A stretch of DNA of 44,278 bases, from contig CAKZXL010000918.1 of assembly GCA_937883885.1 (NCBI GenBank), positions 1 to 44,278 of the forward strand, read 5' to 3'. The position numbers and the translations under genes were made by a program. This stretch comes from an uncultured Aquincola sp. GTDB taxonomy: Bacteria; Pseudomonadota; Gammaproteobacteria; Burkholderiales; Burkholderiaceae. Under the pieces are notes generated by a model. That model was not told the origin of the DNA and searched no databases. It saw only the letters and a program-made list of their open reading frames with translations. Positions 1 to 8,710 of the stretch are shown here, in pieces (position 1 is the first letter of the stretch; each line of letters begins with the position of its first letter).

Positions 1-18
1 GTGCAGGCAACGCACCAT

Positions 19-49
19 TTGCGGCATCGCAATAATCGCCGTGGTATAG
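19..49 (+). promoter_or_regulatory. Candidate promoter of the solute-binding protein genes
   Basis: A TATAGG hexamer at 44-49 is preceded by TGG, giving an extended -10 form (TGnTATAGG). A TTGCGG hexamer at 19-24 could serve as the -35, although the 19-nt spacing is longer than ideal. Transcription would begin near 55-57, inside the inverted repeat at 51-69, and give a leader of about 90 nt before the GTG start at 146. This is inferred from motif match only. Confidence 0.35.
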
Positions 50-50
50 G

Positions 51-69
51 TGGTTGATCCAGTCAACCA
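51..69. promoter_or_regulatory. 19-bp inverted repeat, candidate operator
   Basis: TGGTTGA (51-57) and TCAACCA (63-69) are perfect 7-bp inverted arms separated by 5 bp. The dyad lies just downstream of the candidate -10, over the predicted transcription start. This is the classical position for a repressor that would control the three downstream solute-binding protein genes. A dimeric regulator such as a GntR- or LacI-type protein is possible, but no regulator gene of that type is in the window. Confidence 0.45.
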
Positions 70-98
70 TTTAACAATCGCGATACAAGATCGTCATT

Positions 99-118
99 CA
101 GGCGTCACACGACGCCTG
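99..118 (+). other. Perfect stem-loop in the leader of the first gene
   Basis: CAGGCGTC (99-106) and GACGCCTG (111-118) form a perfect 8-bp stem with an ACAC loop. It ends 27 nt before the GTG start at 146. No U-tract follows, so it is not a simple terminator. It may be an mRNA stabiliser, a second operator or the end of an upstream transcript. Confidence 0.4.
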
Positions 119-145
119 CACGGCCCGCTCGATAGACTGCGGGGC

Positions 146-1996
146 GTGAAGGCCGCCCCTCCGTCCACCCCCGCCTGGCCAGGCATTCGCCGCCGGGCCC
201 TGTTGTTGCTGGCCAGTGCCCTGATGTCGGTCACTGCCCAGGCCCAGCCCGCTGCCGGCGCGCAAGCGCAGAAGGTGCTGCGCTACGCCTTCCGCATCGC
301 TGAAACCGGGTTCGATCCGGCGCAGGTGATCGACCTGTACTCGCGCATCGTCATCAGCAACATCTTCGAGGCGCCGCTGGAGTTCGAGTTCATGGCCGAG
401 CCGGCGCGGCTGCGGCCCAACACCTTGGTGGCGATGCCGCAGGTGAGCGAGGACCACACCACCTTCACCCTGCAGCTGCGGCCGGGCCAGTACTTCGCCG
501 ACGACAAGGCCTTTGGTGGCCAGCGCCGTGAGCTGACGGCACAGGACTATGTGTATGCGCTCAAGCGCCACTACGACCCGCGCTGGAAGAGCCCGCAGCT
601 GTACCTGCTGGAGAACGCCAAGATCCTGGGCTTGTCGGAGCTGCGCCAGCAGGCCATGGACCGCAAGCAGCCCTTCGACTACGACCGCGAAGTGGCCGGC
701 CTGAAGGCACTCGACCGCTACACCTTGCGCATCCAGCTGGCTGAGCCCTCACCGCGCTTTTTGTACGAGCTGGCCGATGCCTCGCTCAGCGGCGCGGTGG
801 CGCGCGAGGTGGTGCAGGCTTATGGCGACGAGATCATGGCCCACCCGGTGGGCACCGGGCCGTTCAGGCTGGTGAGCTGGCAGCGCAGCAACCGCATCGT
901 GCTGGAACGCAACCCCGGCTGGCGTGAGGTGCTATACGACGAGCACCCGCCGGCCGGCAACACGCGCCTGACCGCCATCGCGCAGCAGCTCAAGGGCCGG
1001 CGGCTGCCGATGATCGACCGGGTGGAAATTGCCATCGTCGAGGAGAACCAGCCGCGCTGGCTGAGCTACCTGGCCGGCAGCTTCGACCTGCTGGAAGAAC
1101 TGCCGCCCGAGTACGCCGACCTGGCCATGCCGCACAACCAGCTGGCGCCGCACCTGGCCCGCCGCGGCATGGCCATGGTGCGCTACCCGCGGGCCGATGC
1201 GTCGCTGTCGTACTTCAACATGGAGCATCCGGTCATCGGCGGCTACCTGCCTAGACAAGTGGCGCTGCGCCGCGCCATCTCGCTGGCGCTCAACGTGGAA
1301 GAAGAAATCCGCCTGGTGCGCGGCGGCCAGGCGGTGCCGGCGCAATCCCCCATCGCGCCGATGACCTGGGGCTACGACCCGGCCTACAAGAGCGAGATGG
1401 GCGACCACGACCCGGCGCGGGCCCGGGCCCTGCTCGACCTGTACGGCTGGCGCGACGTGGACGGCGACGGCTGGCGCGAGCAGCCCGACGGCCAGCCGCT
1501 GGTGATCGACTACGCCACCCAGCCCGACCAGCAAAGCCGCAAGCTCATCGAGCTGTGGGAGAAGAACATGCGGGCGGTGGGCATCCGCATGCGCTTCAAG
1601 ACTGCCAAGTGGCCCGAGAACCTGAAGGCCGCCCGCGCCGGCCAGCTGATGATGTGGGGCGTGGGCTGGAGCGCCACCCGCCCCGACGGCGACACCTTCC
1701 TGGCGCTGGGCTACGTGGGCAACAAGGGCTCGGCCAACCTGGCACGCTTCGACCTGCCGGCCTTCAACCGCCTGTACGAACACCAGGGCACGCTGCCCGA
1801 TGGCCCCGAGCGCGCCGCCGAGATGGCCCGCGCGCGCGACCTGATGGTGGTGTACATGCCGTACAAGGTGCACCTGCACCGCATCTTCACCGACCTGGCA
1901 CAACCATGGCTGATCGGCTACCACCGCAACATCTTCGTGCGCGACTTCTGGAAGTACGTGGACATCGATCCCATGCAGCAGGAGGCGGCGCGATGA
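146..1996 (+). CDS. ABC-type peptide/solute-binding protein 1 (SBP_bac_5 family)
   Basis: This is a periplasmic binding protein of the DppA/OppA (solute-binding family 5) type, expected to deliver a peptide or similar ligand to an ABC permease. The GTG at 146 is preferred over an upstream GTG at 50. It places an Arg-rich n-region and hydrophobic core (RRRALLLLASALMSVTAQAQ) at the N-terminus, and it gives 616 aa, matching the two paralogs that follow (615 and 616 aa). The body starts at KVLRYAF and carries the family's typical ETGFDPA, HPVGTGPF and NMEHP segments. An acidic DVDGDGWRE stretch (from residue 437) resembles a calcium-loop-like turn common in the family. Its stop overlaps the next start (ATGA). 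The ligand cannot be told from sequence. Confidence 0.9.
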   Translation: MKAAPPSTPAWPGIRRRALLLLASALMSVTAQAQPAAGAQAQKVLRYAFRIAETGFDPAQVIDLYSRIVISNIFEAPLEFEFMAEPARLRPNTLVAMPQVSEDHTTFTLQLRPGQYFADDKAFGGQRRELTAQDYVYALKRHYDPRWKSPQLYLLENAKILGLSELRQQAMDRKQPFDYDREVAGLKALDRYTLRIQLAEPSPRFLYELADASLSGAVAREVVQAYGDEIMAHPVGTGPFRLVSWQRSNRIVLERNPGWREVLYDEHPPAGNTRLTAIAQQLKGRRLPMIDRVEIAIVEENQPRWLSYLAGSFDLLEELPPEYADLAMPHNQLAPHLARRGMAMVRYPRADASLSYFNMEHPVIGGYLPRQVALRRAISLALNVEEEIRLVRGGQAVPAQSPIAPMTWGYDPAYKSEMGDHDPARARALLDLYGWRDVDGDGWREQPDGQPLVIDYATQPDQQSRKLIELWEKNMRAVGIRMRFKTAKWPENLKAARAGQLMMWGVGWSATRPDGDTFLALGYVGNKGSANLARFDLPAFNRLYEHQGTLPDGPERAAEMARARDLMVVYMPYKVHLHRIFTDLAQPWLIGYHRNIFVRDFWKYVDIDPMQQEAAR

Positions 1997-3840
1997 GGCT
2001 GCCTGCCGCGCGGCGGGGCGGGTCGGCGCTGGTCGCCACGCTGCTGCTGGCCTGCAGCATGATGGTCGGCGCCCAGCAGCCCCCCGCAGCTGCCGCGGCG
2101 CCGCAGAAGGTGCTGCGCTACGCCTTCCCGGTGGCCGAAACCGGGTTCGACCCCGCGCAGATCAACGACCTGTACTCGCGCACCATCACGCCGCACATCT
2201 TCGAGTCGCCCTACCGGTACGACCCGCTGGCACGGCCCGCCCAGGTGCGACCGCTCACCGCCGTGGGCATGCCCGAGCACAGCGACGACTACCGCACCTG
2301 GACCGTCAAGCTCCAGCCCGGCATCTACTTCACCGACGACCCGGCGTTCGGCGGCCGGCGGCGTGAGCTGGTGGCGGCCGACTACGTCTACAGCTTCAAG
2401 CGCTTTGCCGACCCCGCCACCAAGAGCCCGGCCTGGAGCTGGATGGCGCAGTTCGGCTTCATCGGGCTGGAGGCGCTGCGCGAGCAGGCGCTGAAGCACA
2501 AGCAACCCTTCGACTACGACAAGCCGATCGAAGGCATCCAGGCGCTGGACCGCTACACGCTGCGCTTCCGGATGGACAAGCCGTCGCCGCGCTTCGTCAC
2601 CAGCGCGCTCACGCTGGGCGACCTGATCGGCGCCGTCGCGCGCGAGGTGGTGGAGAAGTACGGCGCCGACATCCCGGCGCACCCGGTGGGCACCGGGCCC
2701 TTCGTGCTCAAGCAATGGCGGCGCAGCTCCTTGATCGTGCTGGAACGCAACCCCGCCTACCGCGAAGTGCGCTACGACGCCGAGCCGGCCGCCGACGATG
2801 CCGAAGGCCAGGCGCTGTTGGCGCGCTTCAAGGGCCGCCGCCTGCCGATGCTGGACCGGGTGGAGATCTCCATCGTCGAAGAGAACCAGCCGCGCTGGCT
2901 GAGCTTTCTGCAGCAGCGGGCCGACCTGATCGAGCTGCTGCCGCCCGAGTTCGTGAACCAGGCGATGCCTGGCGGCAAGCTGGCGCCCTACCTGGCCGAG
3001 CAAGGGCTGCAGGCGCTGCGCAGCCGGCGGTCCGACGTGAGCCTGACGCTCTTCAACATGGACGACCCCATTGTCGGCGGCTATACGCCCGACAAGGTGG
3101 CGCTGCGGCGCGCCATCTCGCTGGCGGTGGACGTGGACGCCGAAATCCGCCTGGTGCTCGGCGGCCAGGCGATGGCGGCGCAAAGCCCGGTGCCGCCCAA
3201 CACCCATGCCTACGACCCCACCTTCAAGAGCGAAAACGCCGACCACGACCCGGCGCGGGCCAAGGCGCTGCTGGACCTGTACGGCTATGTCGACCAGAAC
3301 GGCGACGGCTGGCGCGACCTGCCCGACGGCCGGCCGCTGGTGCTGCAGATGGCCACCCAGCCCGAGCAGCGCAGCCGACAGCTCGACGACCTCTGGAAGC
3401 GCCACATGACCGCGGTGGGCCTGCGCATCGACTTCAAGCCCGCCAAGTGGCCCGAGAACCTGAAGGCCGCACGTGCCGGCAAGCTGATGATGTGGGGCGT
3501 TGGCAGCTTGGCCGCGGCGCCCGACAGCCTGGGCATCTACCAGCGCTACCACGGGCCGCAGTCGGGTGGCCAGAACATCGCCCGCTTCAAGCTGCCGGCG
3601 ATGGACGCGCTGTACGACCAGATGAACCAGCTGCCCGACGGCCCCGAGCGGCAGGCCTTGTTCGACCAGGCCCGCAAGCTGGCGGTGGCCTACATGCCCT
3701 ACAAGGCCCGGGCCCACCGCATCGCCACCGACGTGGCCCAGCCCTGGCTCATCGGCTACCGCCGACCGCTGTTCTGGAACGACTTCTGGCAGTACCTGGA
3801 CATCGACACCGACCTGCAACGCCAGCGGATGAAGCCGTGA
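1993..3840 (+). CDS. ABC-type peptide/solute-binding protein 2 (SBP_bac_5 family)
   Basis: This second of three tandem paralogs has 615 aa. Its ATG at 1993 overlaps the previous stop in ATGA and is preceded by AGGAGG at 1980-1985, so translation is probably coupled. The N-terminus has a secretion signal. The segment LLLACSMMVGAQQ contains LLAC, which could be read as a lipobox, but the aligned paralogs cleave after an A-x-A-like site, so either a free periplasmic protein or a lipoprotein is possible. It keeps the ETGFDPA, HPVGTGPF, NMDDPIVGG and DQNGDGWRD (from residue 434) segments. No permease or ATPase gene lies within the window, so the partner is unknown. Confidence 0.9.
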   Translation: MRLPAARRGGSALVATLLLACSMMVGAQQPPAAAAAPQKVLRYAFPVAETGFDPAQINDLYSRTITPHIFESPYRYDPLARPAQVRPLTAVGMPEHSDDYRTWTVKLQPGIYFTDDPAFGGRRRELVAADYVYSFKRFADPATKSPAWSWMAQFGFIGLEALREQALKHKQPFDYDKPIEGIQALDRYTLRFRMDKPSPRFVTSALTLGDLIGAVAREVVEKYGADIPAHPVGTGPFVLKQWRRSSLIVLERNPAYREVRYDAEPAADDAEGQALLARFKGRRLPMLDRVEISIVEENQPRWLSFLQQRADLIELLPPEFVNQAMPGGKLAPYLAEQGLQALRSRRSDVSLTLFNMDDPIVGGYTPDKVALRRAISLAVDVDAEIRLVLGGQAMAAQSPVPPNTHAYDPTFKSENADHDPARAKALLDLYGYVDQNGDGWRDLPDGRPLVLQMATQPEQRSRQLDDLWKRHMTAVGLRIDFKPAKWPENLKAARAGKLMMWGVGSLAAAPDSLGIYQRYHGPQSGGQNIARFKLPAMDALYDQMNQLPDGPERQALFDQARKLAVAYMPYKARAHRIATDVAQPWLIGYRRPLFWNDFWQYLDIDTDLQRQRMKP

Positions 3841-5690
3841 TGCGGGCGCTTCGTCATGCGCTGGCGGTGGCGGCGCTGGTCATGGCCACGCTGCCCGCGC
3901 AGGCGCCGGCCAGCAACGCCGTGCCACCGGCCAAGGTGTTGCGCGTGGCCTTCAACTCGGCCGAGACCGGCTTCGATCCGGCGCGCATCAGCGACACCTA
4001 CTCGCGCACGCTCACCGCCCACATCTTCGAGGCGCCGCTGGAGTACGACGCGCTGGCGCGCCCGCCGCTGCTGCGCCCGCGCACCGCGCAGGCGATGCCC
4101 GAGCACAGCGCCGACTACCGCACCTGGACGCTGAAGATCCGGCCCGGCATCCACTTCGCGCCCGATGCGGCCTTCGGCCAGCAGCCGCGCGAGCTGGTGG
4201 CGCAGGACTACGTCTACAGCTTCAAGCGCTTTGCCGACCCCACCACGGCCAGCCCGATCTGGTCTTACCTGGAGACCTACCAGCTGCTGGGTCTGGCCGA
4301 GCTGCGCGAGCGGGCGCTCAAGCGCCAGCAGCCCTTCGACTACGACCGCGAGATTGCCGGCGTGCGCGCGCTGGACCGCTACACGCTGCAGTTCCAGCTG
4401 CGCGAGCCGCGGCCGCGCTTTGCCTATGTGCTGGCGGCCAGCGACGTGTTCGGCGCGGTGGCGCGCGAGGTGGTGGAGCGCTACGGCAACGCCATCACCG
4501 AACACCCGGTGGGCACCGGGCCCTTCATGCTCAAGCAGTGGCGGCGCAGCTCGCTGGTGGTGCTGGCGCGCAACCCGGGTTACCGCGACGTGCGCTACGA
4601 CGCCCAACCCGCCCCCGACGACGCGGCAGGCCAGGCGGTGCTGGCGCAGCTCAAGGGCCGCCAGCTGCCGATGGTGGACGAGGTGCAGGTGAGCATGATC
4701 GACGAGGAGCAGCCGCGCTGGCTGAGCTTTCTCAACGGCCAGCTGGACGCACTGGCCGGCGTCTATGGCTCGCTGCCCGGCAGCTTTGCGCCCACCGCCG
4801 TGCCCAATGGCCAGCTGGCGCCGCACCTGGCCAAACGCGGCATCGTGATGCACCGGCAGGTGAACCCCGACGTCATCCTGACCCTGTTCAACATGGCGCA
4901 CCCGCTGGTGGGCGGGCTGGCGCCCGAGAAGGTGGCGCTGCGCCGCGCCATCGGCCTGGCCATGGACACCGAGCGCGAGGCGCGGCAGATCCGCCGCGGC
5001 CTGGCGGTGCCGGCGCAATCGGTGATGCTGCCGCATGCCAGCGGCTACGACCCGCACTTCAAGAGCGAAAACGGCGACCACGACCCGGCCCGCGCCCGCG
5101 CGCTGCTGGAGGTGTACGGCTACCGTGATCGCGACGGCGACGGCTTTCGCGAGCAGCCCGACGGCCAGCCGCTGGTGCTGGAGATGTCCACCCAGCCCGA
5201 CCAGATCTACCGCCAGTTCGACGAGCAGTTCCAGCGCGACATGCAGGCCGTGGGCCTGCGGGTGCGCTTTCTCACCGGCCAGTTCGCGGAGCAGCTCAAG
5301 CAGGCCCGCGCCGGCAAGCTGATGCTGTGGATGGTGGGCAACAGCGCCAGCTCGCCCGACGGGCAGGACGTGCTGCAGCGGCTGAACGGCCCGCAGGCCG
5401 GCGGCCAGAACCTGGCGCGCTTCCAGCTGCCGGCCTTCGATGCGGTGTACGACCGGCTCTCGGCCCTGCCCGACGGGCCCGAGCGGGAGGCGCTGTTCCA
5501 GCAGGCGCGGCTGCTGTCGGTGGCCTACATGCCCTACAAGGCCTCGGTGCACCGCATCAGCGTCGACCTGCTGCACCCGTGGGTCATCGGCTACCGCCGG
5601 CCGCTGTTCTGGAACGACTGGTGGCACCGGGTGGACCTGGATGCAAACGCCCGACAGGCCGCGGGAATAAACCCCGCCCACCAGCCGTAA
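3840..5690 (+). CDS. ABC-type peptide/solute-binding protein 3 (SBP_bac_5 family)
   Basis: This third tandem paralog has 616 aa. Its ATG at 3840 shares one base with the preceding stop (TGATG), which indicates translational coupling. A signal peptide (about residues 1-24, ending near PAQAPAS) leads to KVLRVAF, the equivalent of KVLRYAF in the other two. ETGFDPA, HPVGTGPF, NMAHPLVGG and DRDGDGFRE (from residue 430) are all kept. It departs from the other two in a central stretch (GVYGSLPGSFAP where they read ELLPPE), suggesting a different ligand specificity. It ends 7 nt before the sigma-factor start. Confidence 0.9.
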   Translation: MRALRHALAVAALVMATLPAQAPASNAVPPAKVLRVAFNSAETGFDPARISDTYSRTLTAHIFEAPLEYDALARPPLLRPRTAQAMPEHSADYRTWTLKIRPGIHFAPDAAFGQQPRELVAQDYVYSFKRFADPTTASPIWSYLETYQLLGLAELRERALKRQQPFDYDREIAGVRALDRYTLQFQLREPRPRFAYVLAASDVFGAVAREVVERYGNAITEHPVGTGPFMLKQWRRSSLVVLARNPGYRDVRYDAQPAPDDAAGQAVLAQLKGRQLPMVDEVQVSMIDEEQPRWLSFLNGQLDALAGVYGSLPGSFAPTAVPNGQLAPHLAKRGIVMHRQVNPDVILTLFNMAHPLVGGLAPEKVALRRAIGLAMDTEREARQIRRGLAVPAQSVMLPHASGYDPHFKSENGDHDPARARALLEVYGYRDRDGDGFREQPDGQPLVLEMSTQPDQIYRQFDEQFQRDMQAVGLRVRFLTGQFAEQLKQARAGKLMLWMVGNSASSPDGQDVLQRLNGPQAGGQNLARFQLPAFDAVYDRLSALPDGPEREALFQQARLLSVAYMPYKASVHRISVDLLHPWVIGYRRPLFWNDWWHRVDLDANARQAAGINPAHQP

Positions 5691-5697
5691 GCAGCAG

Positions 5698-6240
5698 GTG
5701 CACGCTCCCGCCGCCTTCCGCCAGCAACTGCTGGGCGCCATTCCGCGCCTGCGGCGTTATGCCCGCTCGCTGGTGATGGAGGTGCACTTGGCCGACGACC
5801 TGGTGCAGACGGCGCTGGAGCGCGCGCTGGCCCATTGGCACCAGTTCGACCAGCGGCGCGACCTGGTGCTGTGGGCGCTGTCCATCCTGCACAACGCCCA
5901 CCTGGACTTTCGGCGCCGCGACGCCCGCACCACCGCCATGGACCCTGCCGATCTGGCCGCCGAGATGGATGCCCACCAGGCCGCGGCACCGCCCCACGAC
6001 CCCGGCCTGCGCATCGACCTGCAGGCGGCGCTGCGCCGGCTGCAGCCCGACCAGCGCGAGGTGCTGCTGCTGGTGGGCGTGGAGCAGCTGAGCTATGCCG
6101 AGGCGGCCGAACTGCTGAACATCCCGATCGGCACCGTGATGTCGCGGCTGTCGCGGGCCCGCGCGGCGCTGCGCGCGTCGCTGGAAGGTGGATCATCCGC
6201 CGCCGGCCACCTGCCGCCCACCTTGCGCCGCGTGGTCTGA
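5698..6240 (+). CDS. ECF-type RNA polymerase sigma factor
   Basis: This 180-aa sigma-70 family protein of the extracytoplasmic-function class redirects RNA polymerase to a stress or envelope regulon. Region 2 spans about residues 7-75 (RRYARSLV, ADDLVQTALERALAHW, then LVLWALSILHNAHLDFRRR). Region 4 spans about 110-165, with LRRLQPDQREVLLLVGVEQ and the helix-turn-helix SYAEAAELLNIPIGTVMSRL. The GTG at 5698 is the first possible start in frame and keeps the whole of region 2; no good Shine-Dalgarno sequence precedes it, so coupling to the upstream gene is likely. The anti-sigma gene begins 4 nt after its stop. Confidence 0.9.
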   Translation: MHAPAAFRQQLLGAIPRLRRYARSLVMEVHLADDLVQTALERALAHWHQFDQRRDLVLWALSILHNAHLDFRRRDARTTAMDPADLAAEMDAHQAAAPPHDPGLRIDLQAALRRLQPDQREVLLLVGVEQLSYAEAAELLNIPIGTVMSRLSRARAALRASLEGGSSAAGHLPPTLRRVV

Positions 6241-6244
6241 TCTG

Positions 6245-7039
6245 ATGGCCCCCATGAACGCCCCCCTGCCCCCCGACGACACCCAGCTGGGCGCCTGGCT
6301 GGACGGCGAACTGCCGCCGGCCGAGCACGACCGCATCAGCGCCTGGCTGGAAGCCCACCCGGCCGATGCACAGCGGGTGCAGGCCTGGGCCGCCGACCGC
6401 GATGCGCTGCGCGCACTGTGGGGCCCGGTGGTGCAGGAGCCGGTGCCGCCGGCGCTGCAACGCCAGGCCTGGCGCGGCGCCAGCCGCGCGGCCTGGGCGC
6501 GGGCCGCCATGGTGGCCGGCCTGCTGGTCACCGGTGCGCTGGCCGGCGGCAGCGCCGTCTGGTGGCAGCAGCATGATGCCGCCGCCGCGGGCGGCGTGGC
6601 GGCGGTGACCCTCGAGCCGGCCTGGGTGCAGCGCGCCGCGCTGGCGCACAGCCTGTACGTGCCCGAGCAGCGCCACCCGGTGGAAGTGCGCGCCCAGGAA
6701 GACCACCTGGCCCGCTGGCTGACCCGCCGCACGCAGCTGCCGGTCAAGCTGTTCGACCTGCGCCAGCAGGGCTTTGCGCTGGTGGGTGGCCGCCTGCTGC
6801 CCGACACCGACGGCCCCGGCGCGCAGCTGATGTACGAAGACGCCAGCGGCCAGCGGGTGACGGTGTACCTGCGCAAGCCCGATCCGCAGGTACCCGCCTC
6901 CTTCCGCTATGAGCAGCAGGGCGAGCTGGGCCTGTTTTACTGGGTGGAAGGCGGCTGCGGCTACGCGCTGGCCGGCAGCCTGCCGCGCGAGCGCCTGCTG
7001 GCGCTGGCCGAGGCCATCTACCAGCAGCAGCCGCAGTAA
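6245..7039 (+). CDS. Membrane anti-sigma factor (non-zinc type)
   Basis: This 264-aa single-span membrane protein presumably holds the adjacent ECF sigma factor inactive. The N-terminal cytoplasmic part (LGAWLDGELPPAEHDRISAW) has the look of an anti-sigma domain, but the usual HxxxCxxC zinc motif is absent. One hydrophobic span lies at about residues 87-108 (AAMVAGLLVTGALAGGSAVW). The rest (about 150 aa) is predicted periplasmic and contains a Cys only in GGCGYALAG near the end. ATG 6245 is chosen because it follows the sigma stop directly; ATG 6254 is an alternative. The signal sensed is unknown. Confidence 0.82.
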   Translation: MAPMNAPLPPDDTQLGAWLDGELPPAEHDRISAWLEAHPADAQRVQAWAADRDALRALWGPVVQEPVPPALQRQAWRGASRAAWARAAMVAGLLVTGALAGGSAVWWQQHDAAAAGGVAAVTLEPAWVQRAALAHSLYVPEQRHPVEVRAQEDHLARWLTRRTQLPVKLFDLRQQGFALVGGRLLPDTDGPGAQLMYEDASGQRVTVYLRKPDPQVPASFRYEQQGELGLFYWVEGGCGYALAGSLPRERLLALAEAIYQQQPQ

Positions 7040-7075
7040 GCCGGCCGGTGGCCGCGGGGCCCCGGGGCCGCTGCC

Positions 7076-7088
7076 TAGAATCCCCGCA
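7076..7088 (+). promoter_or_regulatory. Candidate leaderless promoter of the AmpG-like gene
   Basis: TAGAAT at 7076-7081 is a good -10 hexamer. It ends six bases before the ATG at 7088, so the expected +1 is the A of the start codon. No convincing Shine-Dalgarno sequence precedes the gene, which fits a leaderless mRNA. No clear -35 was seen. Confidence 0.4.
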
Positions 7089-8710
7089 TGCCCGATCACG
7101 CCTCCGCCGCCCGTGCGCCCCGACCCGTTCCGCGCACGGCCGCCCAGCGTGCCGCGGCCTGGCACCGCCTGCTGGCGGTGGTGGTGCTGGGCTTTGCCTC
7201 CGGCCTGCCGCTGGCGCTCACCGGCCAGGCCATGCAGGCCTGGCTCAGCCTGGAAGGGCTGGACGTGGCCACCATCGGCTTTCTGAGCCTGGTGGGCCTG
7301 CCCTACACCTTCAAGTTCCTGTGGGCGCCGCTGATGGACCGCTTCGAGCTGCCGCTGCTCGGCCGGCGCCGCGGCTGGCTGGTGCTCACCCAGCTGGCGC
7401 TGGCCGGCGTGCTGTATGCGCTGGCCGGCACCTCGCCGTCGGCGGCGCTGCGCACCTTTGCGCTGCTGGCGGTGCTCACCACCTTCGTCTCCGCCTCGCA
7501 GGACGTGGTGATCGACGCCTACCGCACCGACCTGCTGCCACCGGCCGAGCGCGGCCTGGGCTCATCACTGAACGTGCTGGGCTACCGGCTGGCGATGATC
7601 GTCTCCGGCGGCGTGGCGCTGATCTGGACCGACCCCAGCAATGCCGGCACGGCCTTCGGCTGGACCTGGCCACAGGTGTACCAGTTGATGGCGGTGCTGA
7701 TGCTGATCGCCGCCGGCTGCTCGGCCCTGCTGCTGCCGCGGCTGCAGCATGCGCCGGTGCCGCGCACCGTCGCGCGGCACGACCTGGTCGGCTTCGGCGC
7801 GGTGGTGCTGGCGGTGGCGGTGGGCGTGCTGTTCACCGACCGGCTGGCCAATCCGTTGGCCCGCTGGCTGCTGGGCACGGCGCTGCAGGGCAGCAGCCTG
7901 TCGCCTGCGCTGCAGGGCAAGTGGGCCGAGCTGCTGGGGCTGCTCATCGGCATCGGCGTCACGCTGCCGCTGGCGGCCTGGGCGGCGCGGCGCGCGCGCT
8001 TCGAAACCCTGCTGTCGGGTCTGCAGAGCTACTTCTCGCAGGCCGGCGCGGGCGCCTTCCTGGCCTTCATCGTGCTGTACAAGCTGGGCGACGCCTTCGC
8101 CGGCTCGCTGATGACGCCCTTCCTGCTCAAGGCCATGGCCTACAGCCCGGCCGAGGTGGGCGTGGTCAACAAGGTCATCGGCCTGTGGCTCACCATCGGC
8201 GGCGCGCTGCTGGGCGGCGCCTTGATGCTCAAGCTGGGCCTGTGGCGCTCGCTGCTGCTGTTCGGCGTGCTGCAGATGGTCAGCAACCTGGGCTTCTGGT
8301 GGCTGGCGGTCAATGGCGCGGGCGTGCTGCCGGGCCTGACCATCCCGGCCTTCGACTGGGGCTTCGTGCACCTGGCGCAGGCCACGCCGGTGGACGGCGG
8401 GCTGCTGATGGTGATCGCCTTCGAGAACCTGTCGGGCGGCATGGGCACGGCGGCCTTCGTCGCCTTCTTGATGAGCCTGTGCAACCAGCGCTTCACCGCC
8501 ACGCAGTTTGCGCTGCTGTCGGCCTTTGCGTCGGTCGGCCGGGTGTGGGTGGGGCCGCTGGCCGGCGTGCTGGCCGAAAGCATCGGCTGGCCCACCTTCT
8601 TCCTCGTGTCCACGCTGGCGGCGCTGCCCGCGTTGGGGATGCTGTGGACGCTGCGTGGCAGCATCCGCGCACTGGAGGTGCCACCAGGGCCGGTGGCCGC
8701 TGACGACTGA
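7088..8710 (+). CDS. ampG: AmpG-like major facilitator superfamily permease
   Basis: This is a 540-aa, roughly 12- to 14-span MFS protein of the AmpG family, which imports anhydro-muropeptides from peptidoglycan turnover into the cytoplasm. Typical AmpG segments are GFASGLPLALTGQAMQAWL, the KFLWAPLMDRF loop between early helices, the RRRGWLVLTQ segment and the SQDVVIDAYRTDLL stretch. A later block reads YKLGDAFAGSLMTPFLLKAM. The ATG at 7088 is supported by a -10 immediately upstream. It stands alone, downstream of the anti-sigma gene and before an intergenic palindromic repeat. Specificity for muropeptides is inferred from family resemblance. Confidence 0.85.
   Translation: MPDHASAARAPRPVPRTAAQRAAAWHRLLAVVVLGFASGLPLALTGQAMQAWLSLEGLDVATIGFLSLVGLPYTFKFLWAPLMDRFELPLLGRRRGWLVLTQLALAGVLYALAGTSPSAALRTFALLAVLTTFVSASQDVVIDAYRTDLLPPAERGLGSSLNVLGYRLAMIVSGGVALIWTDPSNAGTAFGWTWPQVYQLMAVLMLIAAGCSALLLPRLQHAPVPRTVARHDLVGFGAVVLAVAVGVLFTDRLANPLARWLLGTALQGSSLSPALQGKWAELLGLLIGIGVTLPLAAWAARRARFETLLSGLQSYFSQAGAGAFLAFIVLYKLGDAFAGSLMTPFLLKAMAYSPAEVGVVNKVIGLWLTIGGALLGGALMLKLGLWRSLLLFGVLQMVSNLGFWWLAVNGAGVLPGLTIPAFDWGFVHLAQATPVDGGLLMVIAFENLSGGMGTAAFVAFLMSLCNQRFTATQFALLSAFASVGRVWVGPLAGVLAESIGWPTFFLVSTLAALPALGMLWTLRGSIRALEVPPGPVAADD

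Noticed and set aside
3756..5741. Long minus-strand open frames opposite the solute-binding genes and elsewhere (for example 1918-3819, 24487-25536, 25431-27797, 40620-42524)
   Set aside because: They lie exactly opposite clear genes, show His/Arg/Gln/Ala/Gly-rich translations with no domains, and arise from GC-rich codon bias on the other strand.
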